Shown: piece after piece, positions 34,964 through 42,466 of the stretch
Layout of the letters: each line of letters starts with the position of its first letter
Position numbering within the stretch: the first letter of the stretch is position 1
Origin: UBA5078 sp964538025
Lineage (GTDB): Bacteria; Pseudomonadota; Gammaproteobacteria; Pseudomonadales; Pseudohongiellaceae
Assembly (NCBI GenBank): GCA_964538025.1
Contig: CAZICZ010000007.1
Coordinates: 124,001-188,000 of the forward strand
DNA: 64,000 nucleotides
Reading direction: 5' to 3'
Notes under the pieces: model-generated
What the model was told of the DNA's origin: nothing
What the model saw: only the letters and a program-made list of their open reading frames with translations
Databases searched by the model: none
Made by a program: the position numbers and the translations under genes

Positions 34964-36184
34964 CTACACCCGGTATTTGGCCAGTTCGGCACGCGCCACC
35001 ACGCGACGATGCACTTCATCGGGGCCGTCAGCCAGGCGCAGCGTTCGCTGGCTCGTCCACAGGGCAGCAAGCGGAAAGTCCTGAGACACCCCGGCGGCTC
35101 CGTACACCTGAATGGCGCGATCGATCACACGCAAAGCCATATTCGGCACCGCGACCTTGATCTGGGAAATGGCATCCCGGGCGGCCTTGTTGCCGACGGT
35201 ATCCATCAGCCACGCCGCACGAAACACCAGCAGACGGCACATCTCGATTTCGATGCGGCTGTCCGCGATCACATCGTAATTGCCCCCCAACTCCGCCAGA
35301 GGCTTGCCGAAGGCTTCCCGGCTGACGGCTCTCTCACACAGCAATTTCAAGGCCTTTTCCGCAGCACCGATGGAACGCATGCAATGATGGATGCGGCCCG
35401 GCCCAAGGCGACCCTGAGAGATTTCAAATCCACGTCCCCGGCCCAGAATGATGTTTTTCTGCGGCACTCGGACATTGGTGAAGCGGATGTGCATATGCCC
35501 GTGAGGCGCGTCATCATGCCCAAAGACTTCCATGGGCCGCACGACGGTCACCCCGGGCGTGTCCATCGGCACCAGAATCTGGGACTGACGGCTGTATTTC
35601 GGTGCCTCGGGATCGGTCACCACCATCACGATCATGATCTTGCAGCGCTTGTCTCCGGCGCCGGAAATGTAGAATTTCTCGCCGTTGATGACCCAGTCAT
35701 CGCCATCAAGTACAGCTCGGGTAGCGATATTGGTGGCATCGGACGAGGCCACCGCGGGCTCCGTCATCGCAAATGCGGAACGGATCTTGCCGGCCAGAAG
35801 AGGCTCCAGCCATTGCGCCTTCTGCTCCTCCGAACCATAGCGTTCCAGTACTTCCATATTGCCCGTATCCGGCGCACTGCAATTAAAGGCCTCGGAGGCC
35901 AACCTGCTGCGCCCCATGATTTCGGCGAGATGGGCATACTCCAGATTGCTGATACCCGCGCCTCCCTGACTTTTCGGGAGGAAGAAATTCCACAGGCCCA
36001 TGGCCTTTGCCTTGGCCTTGAGACTCTCCATGATTTCTTCCTGATCGGGCGTATGGGACCAGCGATCCCCCACCGAAACCTCGTCTTGGTAGCGTTTCTC
36101 CACGGCGGCCACATCGTTTTCCACGAATTCGCGGATTTTTTCGCGGATCTCCACCATGGCGGGAGACAGTCCTAAGTTCATCAT
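34964..36184 (-). CDS. Acyl-CoA dehydrogenase
   Basis: A 406-residue flavoenzyme of beta-oxidation or a related pathway. Order: N-terminal helical domain, the FAD-contacting FAMTEPAVASSDATNI segment, then GEKFYISGAG and the C-terminal helical domain with IQVYGAAGVSQDFPLA. This long form is typical of the group active on branched or long acyl-CoAs; I cannot see a reliable specificity marker. AAGGAG seven bases before ATG 36184. The SDR gene lies 53 bp upstream on the same strand, so the pair is likely one operon under the palindrome at 37,049. Electrons would go through ETF to the ETF-QO encoded at 21 kb. Confidence 0.93.
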   Translation of the reverse strand: MMNLGLSPAMVEIREKIREFVENDVAAVEKRYQDEVSVGDRWSHTPDQEEIMESLKAKAKAMGLWNFFLPKSQGGAGISNLEYAHLAEIMGRSRLASEAFNCSAPDTGNMEVLERYGSEEQKAQWLEPLLAGKIRSAFAMTEPAVASSDATNIATRAVLDGDDWVINGEKFYISGAGDKRCKIMIVMVVTDPEAPKYSRQSQILVPMDTPGVTVVRPMEVFGHDDAPHGHMHIRFTNVRVPQKNIILGRGRGFEISQGRLGPGRIHHCMRSIGAAEKALKLLCERAVSREAFGKPLAELGGNYDVIADSRIEIEMCRLLVFRAAWLMDTVGNKAARDAISQIKVAVPNMALRVIDRAIQVYGAAGVSQDFPLAALWTSQRTLRLADGPDEVHRRVVARAELAKYRV

Positions 36185-36237
36185 GTGATCTCTCCTTCAG
36201 AGTGACGGCGCAGGCACGTTCGGCGTGCCCCTGTTCC

Positions 36238-37002
36238 TTATCCGGCGATGGTGCCACCACCGTCGACGACTATCGTCTGGCCGGTCGTAAAGCTTCCGGC
36301 GGCAGAGGCAAGATAGATGGCCGCGCCGGCAATCTCATCCGGCTCGCCGATGCGGCGCAGAGGATAGGTGGCCACCGTGGTGGCATAGGTCTTCGGGTTT
36401 TCCCACAAGGCTCGGGCAAAATCGGTTCTGACCAGCCCCGGCGCAATGCAGTTGACACGAATGTTCTTGGGTCCCCATTCGACCGCGAGGTTGCGCGCCA
36501 TCTGCATGTCCGCTGCCTTGGAGATGCCATAGGCGCCCAGCATGAGATTGCCTTTGATGCCGGCGATCGACGACACAATGATCACGGCACCACCGCCGCG
36601 GGCGGCCATTCCCGGCAACACAAGCTGACACAGGCGGTGGGCGCTGCCGATGTTGGCATTCATGATCTTGTCGAAGGCTTCGTCGGGAATTTCCTGCGAC
36701 GGACCGTAATGCGGATTCAACGCGGCGTTGCACACGAGGATGTCGATTGCGCCGAAATGCGCAAGTGTCTTTTCCACCAACTGTTGCAGTTGCGGTTTGT
36801 AATTGATGTTGCACGCGATGGCGAGCGCCTCCCCCCCCGCAGCGGTAATGCGGGCCGCCACTTCGTCGCAGGCATCCTGATTCCTGCTTGAAATGACGAC
36901 ACGAGCGCCAGCCTCTGCCATGCGTGTCGCAATGGCAAGACCAATCCCCTTTGTAGAGCCTGTGATCAGGGCTACCTTCCCCGTCAAATCAAATAAGCTC
37001 AC
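36238..37002 (-). CDS. Short-chain dehydrogenase/reductase (GTG start)
   Basis: A 254-residue NAD(P)-dependent SDR with the cofactor motif TGSTKGIG, NNAG-like CNAALNP, catalytic Ser in VSSIAGIKG and Y-x3-K in YGISK, and the C-terminal TGQTIVVDGGGTIAG. The start is GTG 37002: a perfect AAGGAGG stands eight bases before it, whereas the ATG at 37023 has none and the Shine-Dalgarno would lie inside its reading frame. Relatives named 3-oxoacyl-ACP reductase or glucose dehydrogenase are common; substrate here is open. First gene of a probable two-gene operon with the acyl-CoA dehydrogenase. Confidence 0.9.
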   Translation of the reverse strand: MSLFDLTGKVALITGSTKGIGLAIATRMAEAGARVVISSRNQDACDEVAARITAAGGEALAIACNINYKPQLQQLVEKTLAHFGAIDILVCNAALNPHYGPSQEIPDEAFDKIMNANIGSAHRLCQLVLPGMAARGGGAVIIVSSIAGIKGNLMLGAYGISKAADMQMARNLAVEWGPKNIRVNCIAPGLVRTDFARALWENPKTYATTVATYPLRRIGEPDEIAGAAIYLASAAGSFTTGQTIVVDGGGTIAG

Positions 37003-37048
37003 CTTGTTCCCCTCCTTTTCCATACAATCATTGATGTCTATCGCTCAC

Positions 37049-37066
37049 ATTATTCATATGAATAAT
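37049..37066. promoter_or_regulatory. Perfect 18-bp palindrome, likely operator of the SDR/ACAD operon
   Basis: ATTATTCATATGAATAAT is its own reverse complement over 18 bp. It sits 46 bp before the SDR start and overlaps a possible -10 (TATTAT on the minus strand, 18 bp from TTAACT). Its size and form fit a TetR- or GntR-type homodimer; no regulator gene is adjacent. Confidence 0.6.
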
Positions 37067-37175
37067 AAAGCCTGGCATGATCATAAGTTAACAAGGAAGA
37101 TTGTGTCGGAACAAGCTGTTTTTGGCCGCTTTCCCCGTATCCTGCGTCCCCGCATGGGCAAAGCGGTGGCGGCCT

Positions 37176-37203
37176 AGCGCTGTATATGAAATGATATAGC
37201 GCT
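37176..37203. promoter_or_regulatory. ModE-like operator upstream of modA
   Basis: A 28-bp imperfect palindrome: AGCGCT at both ends (37176-37181 and 37198-37203) with inner TATAT/ATATA arms about a 6-8 bp centre. This is the arrangement of ModE boxes (CGnTATAT...ATATAnCG) that repress mod operons when molybdate is plentiful. It ends 30 bp before the modA ATG. Confidence 0.55.
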
Positions 37204-37233
37204 CTTGCCACCCCACCTTTCGGGACTCACGCC

Positions 37234-38019
37234 ATGACCGTCTGCAAACATTCCCTCTCTCGCCTGCTGTGTGCCGGATACGCCGTGCTCGTGGCGGGGT
37301 TTGCACAGGCACAAGAAGTGCTCGTGGCGGCTGCCTCGGACCTGCAGTTTGCCCTGGAGGCTGTTAAGGATTCCTATCAGGCTTCCACTGCCAATGCGGT
37401 GCAGATCGTGTACGGCTCCTCGGGCAATTTCTATCGGCAAATCAGCGAGGGAGCGCCGTTTGAACTCTTTCTGTCAGCCGATGAACACTACATCACGCAA
37501 CTCGCACAGGCAGGCCTGACGCAGGATGATGGCGTCCTGTACGCGGAGGGGCGACTCGTCCTCATGACGCCTCCCGCTTCGCCGGTACAGGCAGACGCCG
37601 GCCTTGAATCCCTGGCCGACGCCCTCGCTAAGGGACAAATTCAACGCTTTGCCATTGCCAACCCGGAACATGCGCCCTACGGACGCAGGGCCGAGGAGGC
37701 CTTACGCCATGTGCAGCTGTGGGACGCGCTGCAGGACAAGCTCGTGCTGGGGGAAAACGTGTCGCAGGCTGCGCAATTCGCGACCTCGGGGACCACTCAG
37801 GGAGGCATCATTGCGTATTCCCTCGCGCTCTCGCCGAATGTGGCCGCGCGGGGCACCTACGCCCTGATTCCCGCAGACTGGCATTCCCCGCTGAAGCAAC
37901 GGATGGTCCTGCTGTCAAACGCCAGCGAAGAGGCGAAAGCCTTCTACGCCTATCTTCAGGAACCCGCAGCGCGACAGATCCTGGAACAGTACGGCTTCAC
38001 TCTCCCCGACTCCCCGTGA
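37234..38019 (+). CDS. modA: Molybdate-binding periplasmic protein
   Basis: Substrate-binding component of the molybdate ABC importer, 261 residues. Signal peptide ending FAQA-Q, then the conserved start VLVAAASDLQFALE, where Ser binds the oxyanion, and GSSGNFYRQISEGAPFELFLSAD, the most diagnostic stretch of ModA. Y near 206-210 (IIAYSLA) is a further family position. First gene of modABC, 10 bp before modB. Likely repressed by Mo-bound ModE through the palindrome upstream. Confidence 0.94.
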   Translation: MTVCKHSLSRLLCAGYAVLVAGFAQAQEVLVAAASDLQFALEAVKDSYQASTANAVQIVYGSSGNFYRQISEGAPFELFLSADEHYITQLAQAGLTQDDGVLYAEGRLVLMTPPASPVQADAGLESLADALAKGQIQRFAIANPEHAPYGRRAEEALRHVQLWDALQDKLVLGENVSQAAQFATSGTTQGGIIAYSLALSPNVAARGTYALIPADWHSPLKQRMVLLSNASEEAKAFYAYLQEPAARQILEQYGFTLPDSP

Positions 38020-38029
38020 GGCAGTAACG

Positions 38030-38704
38030 ATGGATTGGTCCGCCCTCGCCCTCTCCCTGCAATTATCGTTCTGGACGATGCTGATCCTGCTGCCCGTCGG
38101 CATTTGGCTCGGCCGCGCGCTGGCTTGGCGGCGTTTCGCCGGCAAGAGCGTGGTGGAGGCCATGTTGACTCTGCCACTGGTGCTTCCTCCTACCGTGCTC
38201 GGGTTTTATCTGCTCATGGCGCTCGGCGCGCGCTCTCCGCTCGGACAAGCGTATGACGCACTGTTCGGTCAGCCATTGACCTTCTCGTTCGCAGGCTTGC
38301 TGATTGCCTCAATCCTGTTCAATCTTCCCTTTGCCATTCAACCCATGCAGCGAGCCTTCGAGGCCATCCCTGCCGACGTGCGCGATGCAGCGCGCTGCTG
38401 TGGCCTCAGCCCGTGGCGCATTCTCACGCGCATCGAGCTTCCGCTGGCTTGGCCCGGCATCCTCTCGGCGATGGTGCTCACGTTTGCGCATACCTTGGGG
38501 GAGTTCGGTGTCGTGCTGATGGTCGGCGGTAACATCCCGGGAGAGACGCGGACCATCGCCATTGCCATCTATGACCGTGTGCAGGCCTTTGATGACAGCG
38601 CGGCAGCCACCATGTCGGCGGTGCTGCTCCTGATTTCTTTGGTGGCCATCAGCCTTTCCTATTACGCAGGAACACGCCTGGCTCGGGAGCGCGCCCATGG
38701 ATAA
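38030..38704 (+). CDS. modB: Molybdate ABC transporter permease
   Basis: Inner-membrane channel component of the molybdate importer, 224 residues with five hydrophobic segments. The EAA loop that contacts ModC is visible as DAARCCGLSPWRILTRIELPLAWPGI, described here in part. The usual LPLVLPPTVLGFYLL segment is present. Overlaps modC by 8 bp, so translation is coupled. Confidence 0.94.
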   Translation: MDWSALALSLQLSFWTMLILLPVGIWLGRALAWRRFAGKSVVEAMLTLPLVLPPTVLGFYLLMALGARSPLGQAYDALFGQPLTFSFAGLLIASILFNLPFAIQPMQRAFEAIPADVRDAARCCGLSPWRILTRIELPLAWPGILSAMVLTFAHTLGEFGVVLMVGGNIPGETRTIAIAIYDRVQAFDDSAAATMSAVLLLISLVAISLSYYAGTRLARERAHG

Positions 38705-39800
38705 GGGCTTACTGCTTCGGCTGCAGCAACGCGGTCCGATTCCGCTTCATGCAGAGCTGGCCTGTGCTCCCGGAGAGGTTCACGCACTGGTCGGCCCCTC
38801 AGGGAGCGGCAAATCCACGCTGCTGCGCTGCATTGCCGGCCTGACCCGACCACAATCGGGCACGATTCAGTGCGGGGGGCACACCTGGCTCGATACTGAT
38901 CAGGGCGTAGAGATCCCGACAGCGCAACGCCGCATCGGCATGGTATTCCAGAATTTTGCCCTCTTCCCCCATTTGAGCGCGCTGGAAAATGTTGCCGAGG
39001 CCATGCTGGACTATCCGGGTCACGAGCGACTGGCGAGAGCACGCTCCTGGCTCCATCGCGTGCATCTTGGCGGGCTTGAGAACCGGCTACCGCGTCAGCT
39101 TTCCGGCGGCCAGCAGCAGCGGGTGGCGGTGGCACGTGCACTGGCGCGCGAGCCTTCGGCACTCCTGCTGGATGAGCCCTTCTCAGCAGTGGACAGGGCT
39201 ACCCGGGAATCGCTCTACCATGAACTCGCGGAGTTGCGCGACGTCTTGAAAATGCCCGTCGTCCTGGTGACCCACGATCTGGATGAGACAACGCTGCTGG
39301 CCGATCGCATGAGCATTCTGCAACAGGGCACTACACTGCAAACCGACACGCCCGACGCCCTTCTGAGAGCCCCCTGCTCGGCAGAGGTCGCCCGCCTGAT
39401 GGGCATGCGCAATCTTTTCAAGGGAACGGTTGTGCAGCATGAAGACACCTTCACCGTGATCGACTGGGCGGGATTGCTCCTGCGGGTGGCACGTCAGACA
39501 AAGCATGCGGTAGGGGAAGAGGTGGACTGGGTGATGCCCAGCTCGGGGGTTTTGCTCATGCCGTCGCGTCCGCGCGAAACGCTCGCGCTCGACAATGGTG
39601 TCGCGGTCCGCATCGAGACGATGCTGGCGCTGGGTGAGCAATACCGCATTAGCCTGCGCAGAGAAGATGAACGGCTGACGATGCATGTGCCGCGTCATAT
39701 CGCGCAGCGCTATGCGCTGCAGGTAGGTCTCGAGATCGACGTGCGCCTGCGGGGCGACACCATCCACCTGATGTCACGGGGCGATTCTGCCGCCCCGTGA
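38697..39800 (+). CDS. modC: Molybdate ABC transporter ATPase
   Basis: Cytoplasmic ATPase driving molybdate import, 367 residues. Walker A GPSGSGKST near 36, Q-loop VFQNFALFPH, signature LSGGQQQRVAVARAL, Walker B LLLDEP and the H-loop THD are all present. The C-terminal 130 residues are a regulatory molybdate-binding (TOBE/Mop) domain, which in relatives gives trans-inhibition when molybdate accumulates. Last gene of modABC; no modE or modD nearby. Ends 17 bp from the convergent oxidoreductase. Confidence 0.94.
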   Translation: MDKGLLLRLQQRGPIPLHAELACAPGEVHALVGPSGSGKSTLLRCIAGLTRPQSGTIQCGGHTWLDTDQGVEIPTAQRRIGMVFQNFALFPHLSALENVAEAMLDYPGHERLARARSWLHRVHLGGLENRLPRQLSGGQQQRVAVARALAREPSALLLDEPFSAVDRATRESLYHELAELRDVLKMPVVLVTHDLDETTLLADRMSILQQGTTLQTDTPDALLRAPCSAEVARLMGMRNLFKGTVVQHEDTFTVIDWAGLLLRVARQTKHAVGEEVDWVMPSSGVLLMPSRPRETLALDNGVAVRIETMLALGEQYRISLRREDERLTMHVPRHIAQRYALQVGLEIDVRLRGDTIHLMSRGDSAAP

Positions 39801-39817
39801 TTCATGCGCGGATACCC

Positions 39818-40834
39818 TTACTCTGAGGCAACCCGCACCAGCTGCTTGCCAAAATTCCGTCCTTTCAGGAGACCCCGGAAAAGCGCCGGCGCATTGTGCA
39901 GTCCTTCTCCAATGGATTCCCTGTAATGCACCTTGCCCTCCCTGACCCATTGTCCCAGCTGAATAGTGGCCTCCATCCAGCGCGGCATCCATTCAGTCAC
40001 GACAAAAAACCGGTGCTCCGGCGGATGCGGCAAGGCACCAAAAATCTGGTGCGGTGTCACGGCCTTGGTGATGTCTTCGTCATTGTAGGCGGACACATAC
40101 CCGCAGATGGGCACTCTTGCCCCTTCGTTCAATAATGGCGCAACGGCTTGCGCAACTGCTCCGCCCACGTTCTCGAAATAGATATCAATCCCTTTGGGGC
40201 AGGCCGCTCGTAGCGCAGAGGGGAGATCGACGGCCTTGTAATCAAGACATTCGTCAAATCCCAGTTCGTCTTTCACAAACTGGCACTTGTCCGCACCGCC
40301 AGCAATGCCCACGACACGCAGGCCCTTGATCTTGGCAATCTGTCCGACGACGGAACCAACGGCGCCCGAGGCCGCGGCCACGACCAGGGTTTCCCCGGCC
40401 TGGGGCTTGCCGAGTTCGAGCAGGCCAAAATAGGCTGTCCTGCCGGGCATGCCCACCACGCCCAGATGCGCGGAGAGTGTGCCATTGTGAAGATCCACCT
40501 TCATCAGGCGAGGCTCGTTATCGTTGGCGACGATCAGGCTCTGCCACCCCATGTGGGCCGTCACATAATCACCGACCGCGAACCGTGAAGAGCGGGATTG
40601 AAGAACGACGCCTGCGGACTCTCCAATCATGACGTCGCCGATCTGCAAAGGCGCAGCATAGGATTTCACATCGTTCATCCTGCCTCGCATGTAGGGGTCC
40701 AGCGAGAGCCAGAGCACCTTGATGAGAATCTGACCGTCCTCCAGTGGCGGTGTTTCCACCGTTTCGAACCGAAAGCACGCATCATCGGGTTCTCCGACCG
40801 GCCGCTTCGCAAACATCACACGTACATTTTGCAT
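39818..40834 (-). CDS. NADP-dependent medium-chain reductase (CurA/leukotriene-B4-dehydrogenase type)
   Basis: A 338-residue zinc-free MDR reductase. Signatures: LSLDPYMRGRM near 47, GVVGMPGRTAYFGLLELGKP, and the cofactor motif AASGAVGSVVGQIAK near 155. The motif YFENVGG follows at about 215. Relatives reduce the double bond of alpha,beta-unsaturated ketones and aldehydes with NADPH (E. coli CurA, plant alkenal reductase, PTGR). Transcribed alone. Confidence 0.9.
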   Translation of the reverse strand: MQNVRVMFAKRPVGEPDDACFRFETVETPPLEDGQILIKVLWLSLDPYMRGRMNDVKSYAAPLQIGDVMIGESAGVVLQSRSSRFAVGDYVTAHMGWQSLIVANDNEPRLMKVDLHNGTLSAHLGVVGMPGRTAYFGLLELGKPQAGETLVVAAASGAVGSVVGQIAKIKGLRVVGIAGGADKCQFVKDELGFDECLDYKAVDLPSALRAACPKGIDIYFENVGGAVAQAVAPLLNEGARVPICGYVSAYNDEDITKAVTPHQIFGALPHPPEHRFFVVTEWMPRWMEATIQLGQWVREGKVHYRESIGEGLHNAPALFRGLLKGRNFGKQLVRVASE

Positions 40835-40887
40835 GTCTTACTTCCCCCCTCATTCCTCGGTGTTCAACATTTTGTCCGGCCCGCAGT

Positions 40888-42141
40888 CTACCCTACCCGT
40901 GTGTGCAGTCCCAGTGTCGTCGCAGGCAGACCCTCTTCGTGATCGATCGACGCGGGCTGCAGACGCTCGAGGGCATGAGCCAACGCCTCCATCGCTTCGC
41001 CGATTTCGCGGGCATTGACCAGCAGGCTTGGAATCAGACGCAGCACCGCATTGCGCGTAGGCGTCACCAGCAAGCCCGCCTCTCGAGATGCCAGTGTCAG
41101 CTGTGCCACCTGCTCATCCGTATGCATCTGTATGCCTATCAGCAGGCCCTTTCCTCTCACCTCGCGAATGAGAGTGGGGTACAACAGCGCCAACTCTCGC
41201 ACTTTTGTAAGCAATAGCTCGCCGGAACGCGCCACCTGGGCGACAACATTCTGTTCCAGAAGGGTGTGCAGGACAGCATCGGCCACTGCGCATCCCAGTG
41301 GATTGCCACAATACGTGCCCCCGTGGTCGCCTTTTTGGACTTGCGCCGCCAGCGCCTCTGTCATGGCGAACGCCGCAAAGGGAAAGCCGCTCGCAATACC
41401 CTTGCCCATCGTAAGCATGTCGGGTTCAATCCCCAGGGCTTCCACGGCGAAGAAGTGTCCGGTGCGGCCGAACCCGGTTTGCACTTCGTCTGCAATCAGC
41501 AAGGCTCCGTTGACCTTGCACAAATGTGCCACCTGCCCCATGTAGTCCGCATCCAGGACTCTTACACCACCCTCGCCCTGCACGGGCTCGAAGATGACCG
41601 CTGCCACGTCTTCACTGATGAGCACACGAAACGCCTCCAGATCGTTCGCCGGCGCAAAGCGCGTTCCCTCTACGCGGGGAAGATAACGGGCGCCATTCTC
41701 GGGACTTCCTGAAAGAGAAAGCGTGCCGAGCGTCCTTCCGTGAAACGACCCCGAGATGGCAATGACAGTGGTGCGTCCCGTGATCTTGCGTGCCAGTTTG
41801 ACAGCGCCATCATTGGCTTCTGCTCCGCTGTTGGCAAAGAAAACACGACGCAGCGCACCGGGCAGCACCTGTTGCAGACGCGCGAGAAGACGGGCACGTA
41901 CGGGCGAGTAGGTAAAGCCTGAATTGGGGTTCTGCATGATCTTTCCCGCCTGTTCGACGAGCGCGTTGACCACCACCGGATGGGAGTGCCCCAAGGAGGT
42001 CACCCCCCAACCTGAAGTGAAATCGAGGTAGGCCTGCCCCTGCTCATCCCACACGCGGCTCCCGAACCCGCGCGCAATGGAAAGCGGATGTTTGTCGCAG
42101 ACGGTCAGGCCATATCTGTCTTCAATCTCGTACGTGTTCAT
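40888..42141 (-). CDS. argD: Class III aminotransferase, acetylornithine aminotransferase-like
   Basis: A 417-residue PLP enzyme. Motifs: SGWGVTSLGHSHP near 44, FFANSGAEAND at 101, SFHGRTLG at 132, D218 in LIADEVQTG for the pyridine nitrogen, K247 in MGKGIASG for the Schiff base, and TYCGNPLGC later. Similarity is to ArgD (acetylornithine/succinyldiaminopimelate aminotransferase), though ornithine- or omega-aminotransferase activity is possible, so the symbol is tentative. AGGAG five bases before ATG 42141. Only 23 nt separate the start from the T-tract of a strong terminator, and a promoter plus leader ORF lie before it, so expression is probably set by attenuation. Confidence 0.83.
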   Translation of the reverse strand: MNTYEIEDRYGLTVCDKHPLSIARGFGSRVWDEQGQAYLDFTSGWGVTSLGHSHPVVVNALVEQAGKIMQNPNSGFTYSPVRARLLARLQQVLPGALRRVFFANSGAEANDGAVKLARKITGRTTVIAISGSFHGRTLGTLSLSGSPENGARYLPRVEGTRFAPANDLEAFRVLISEDVAAVIFEPVQGEGGVRVLDADYMGQVAHLCKVNGALLIADEVQTGFGRTGHFFAVEALGIEPDMLTMGKGIASGFPFAAFAMTEALAAQVQKGDHGGTYCGNPLGCAVADAVLHTLLEQNVVAQVARSGELLLTKVRELALLYPTLIREVRGKGLLIGIQMHTDEQVAQLTLASREAGLLVTPTRNAVLRLIPSLLVNAREIGEAMEALAHALERLQPASIDHEEGLPATTLGLHTRVG

Positions 42142-42164
42142 GCTGTCTCCTGTTTTTGAGGGGC

Positions 42165-42203
42165 AAAAAAAAACCTCCAGGGTCTGGGACGCCTGGAGGT
42201 TTT
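42165..42203 (-). terminator. Attenuator terminator before the aminotransferase gene
   Basis: On the minus strand a 12-bp stem AAAACCTCCAGG / CCTGGAGGTTTT with a 10-nt loop is followed by Ts (nine As on the plus strand at 42165-42173, four of them in the stem). It lies inside the leader, after the leader ORF and before the structural gene. The segment CAGGCGTC (plus 42188-42195) in its 5' side and loop is complementary to the end of the leader ORF. Confidence 0.85.
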
Positions 42204-42225
42204 GTGTGGGTCGATCGAAATCGGG

Positions 42226-42357
42226 TTAGAGCGTCTCAGGCGTCTCCGGATAATGGGCGGCAATGGCGCGCGCACGACGTCGCGCCGCGGCGTTGGCAGC
42301 GGCGTTCATGGCGCAGGCCATGAAAAGGACTGAAAATTCGTGTGACTGTGCGTTCAT
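42226..42357 (-). CDS. Putative leader peptide of the aminotransferase (43 codons)
   Basis: ATG 42357 to TAA 42226; GGA seven bases upstream. The peptide is 43 residues with 13 Ala and a cluster R26-R27-R28-A29-R30, then ends HYPETPETL. It starts about 40 nt after the predicted transcription start of a consensus promoter and ends 22 nt before a terminator stem. Codons 38-41 contain GACGCCTG (plus 42237-42244), an exact 8-nt complement of CAGGCGTC in the terminator. A ribosome at the stop codon would cover this segment and let the terminator form; one stalled at the Arg codons would leave it free to pair. The open frame continues upstream of 42357 but through the promoter, so it is not coding there. 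It could alternatively be a genuine small protein. Confidence 0.6.
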   Translation of the reverse strand: MNAQSHEFSVLFMACAMNAAANAAARRRARAIAAHYPETPETL

Positions 42358-42403
42358 TGCGATTCCGTACTCTGGATTGCATCCAGGGGGCTTGAGGCGC
42401 GCG

Positions 42404-42432
42404 ACTGTATGTGATCTAGTTGCCACTGTCAA
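42404..42432 (-). promoter_or_regulatory. Sigma-70 promoter of the leader/aminotransferase transcript
   Basis: Minus strand TTGACA (42427-42432), 17-bp spacer, TACAGT (42404-42409). Perfect -35 and spacing. Predicted start of RNA near 42397. Confidence 0.75.
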
Positions 42433-42466
42433 TACGCGCAAAACGCCAGCCATCAGGCCTACGACA

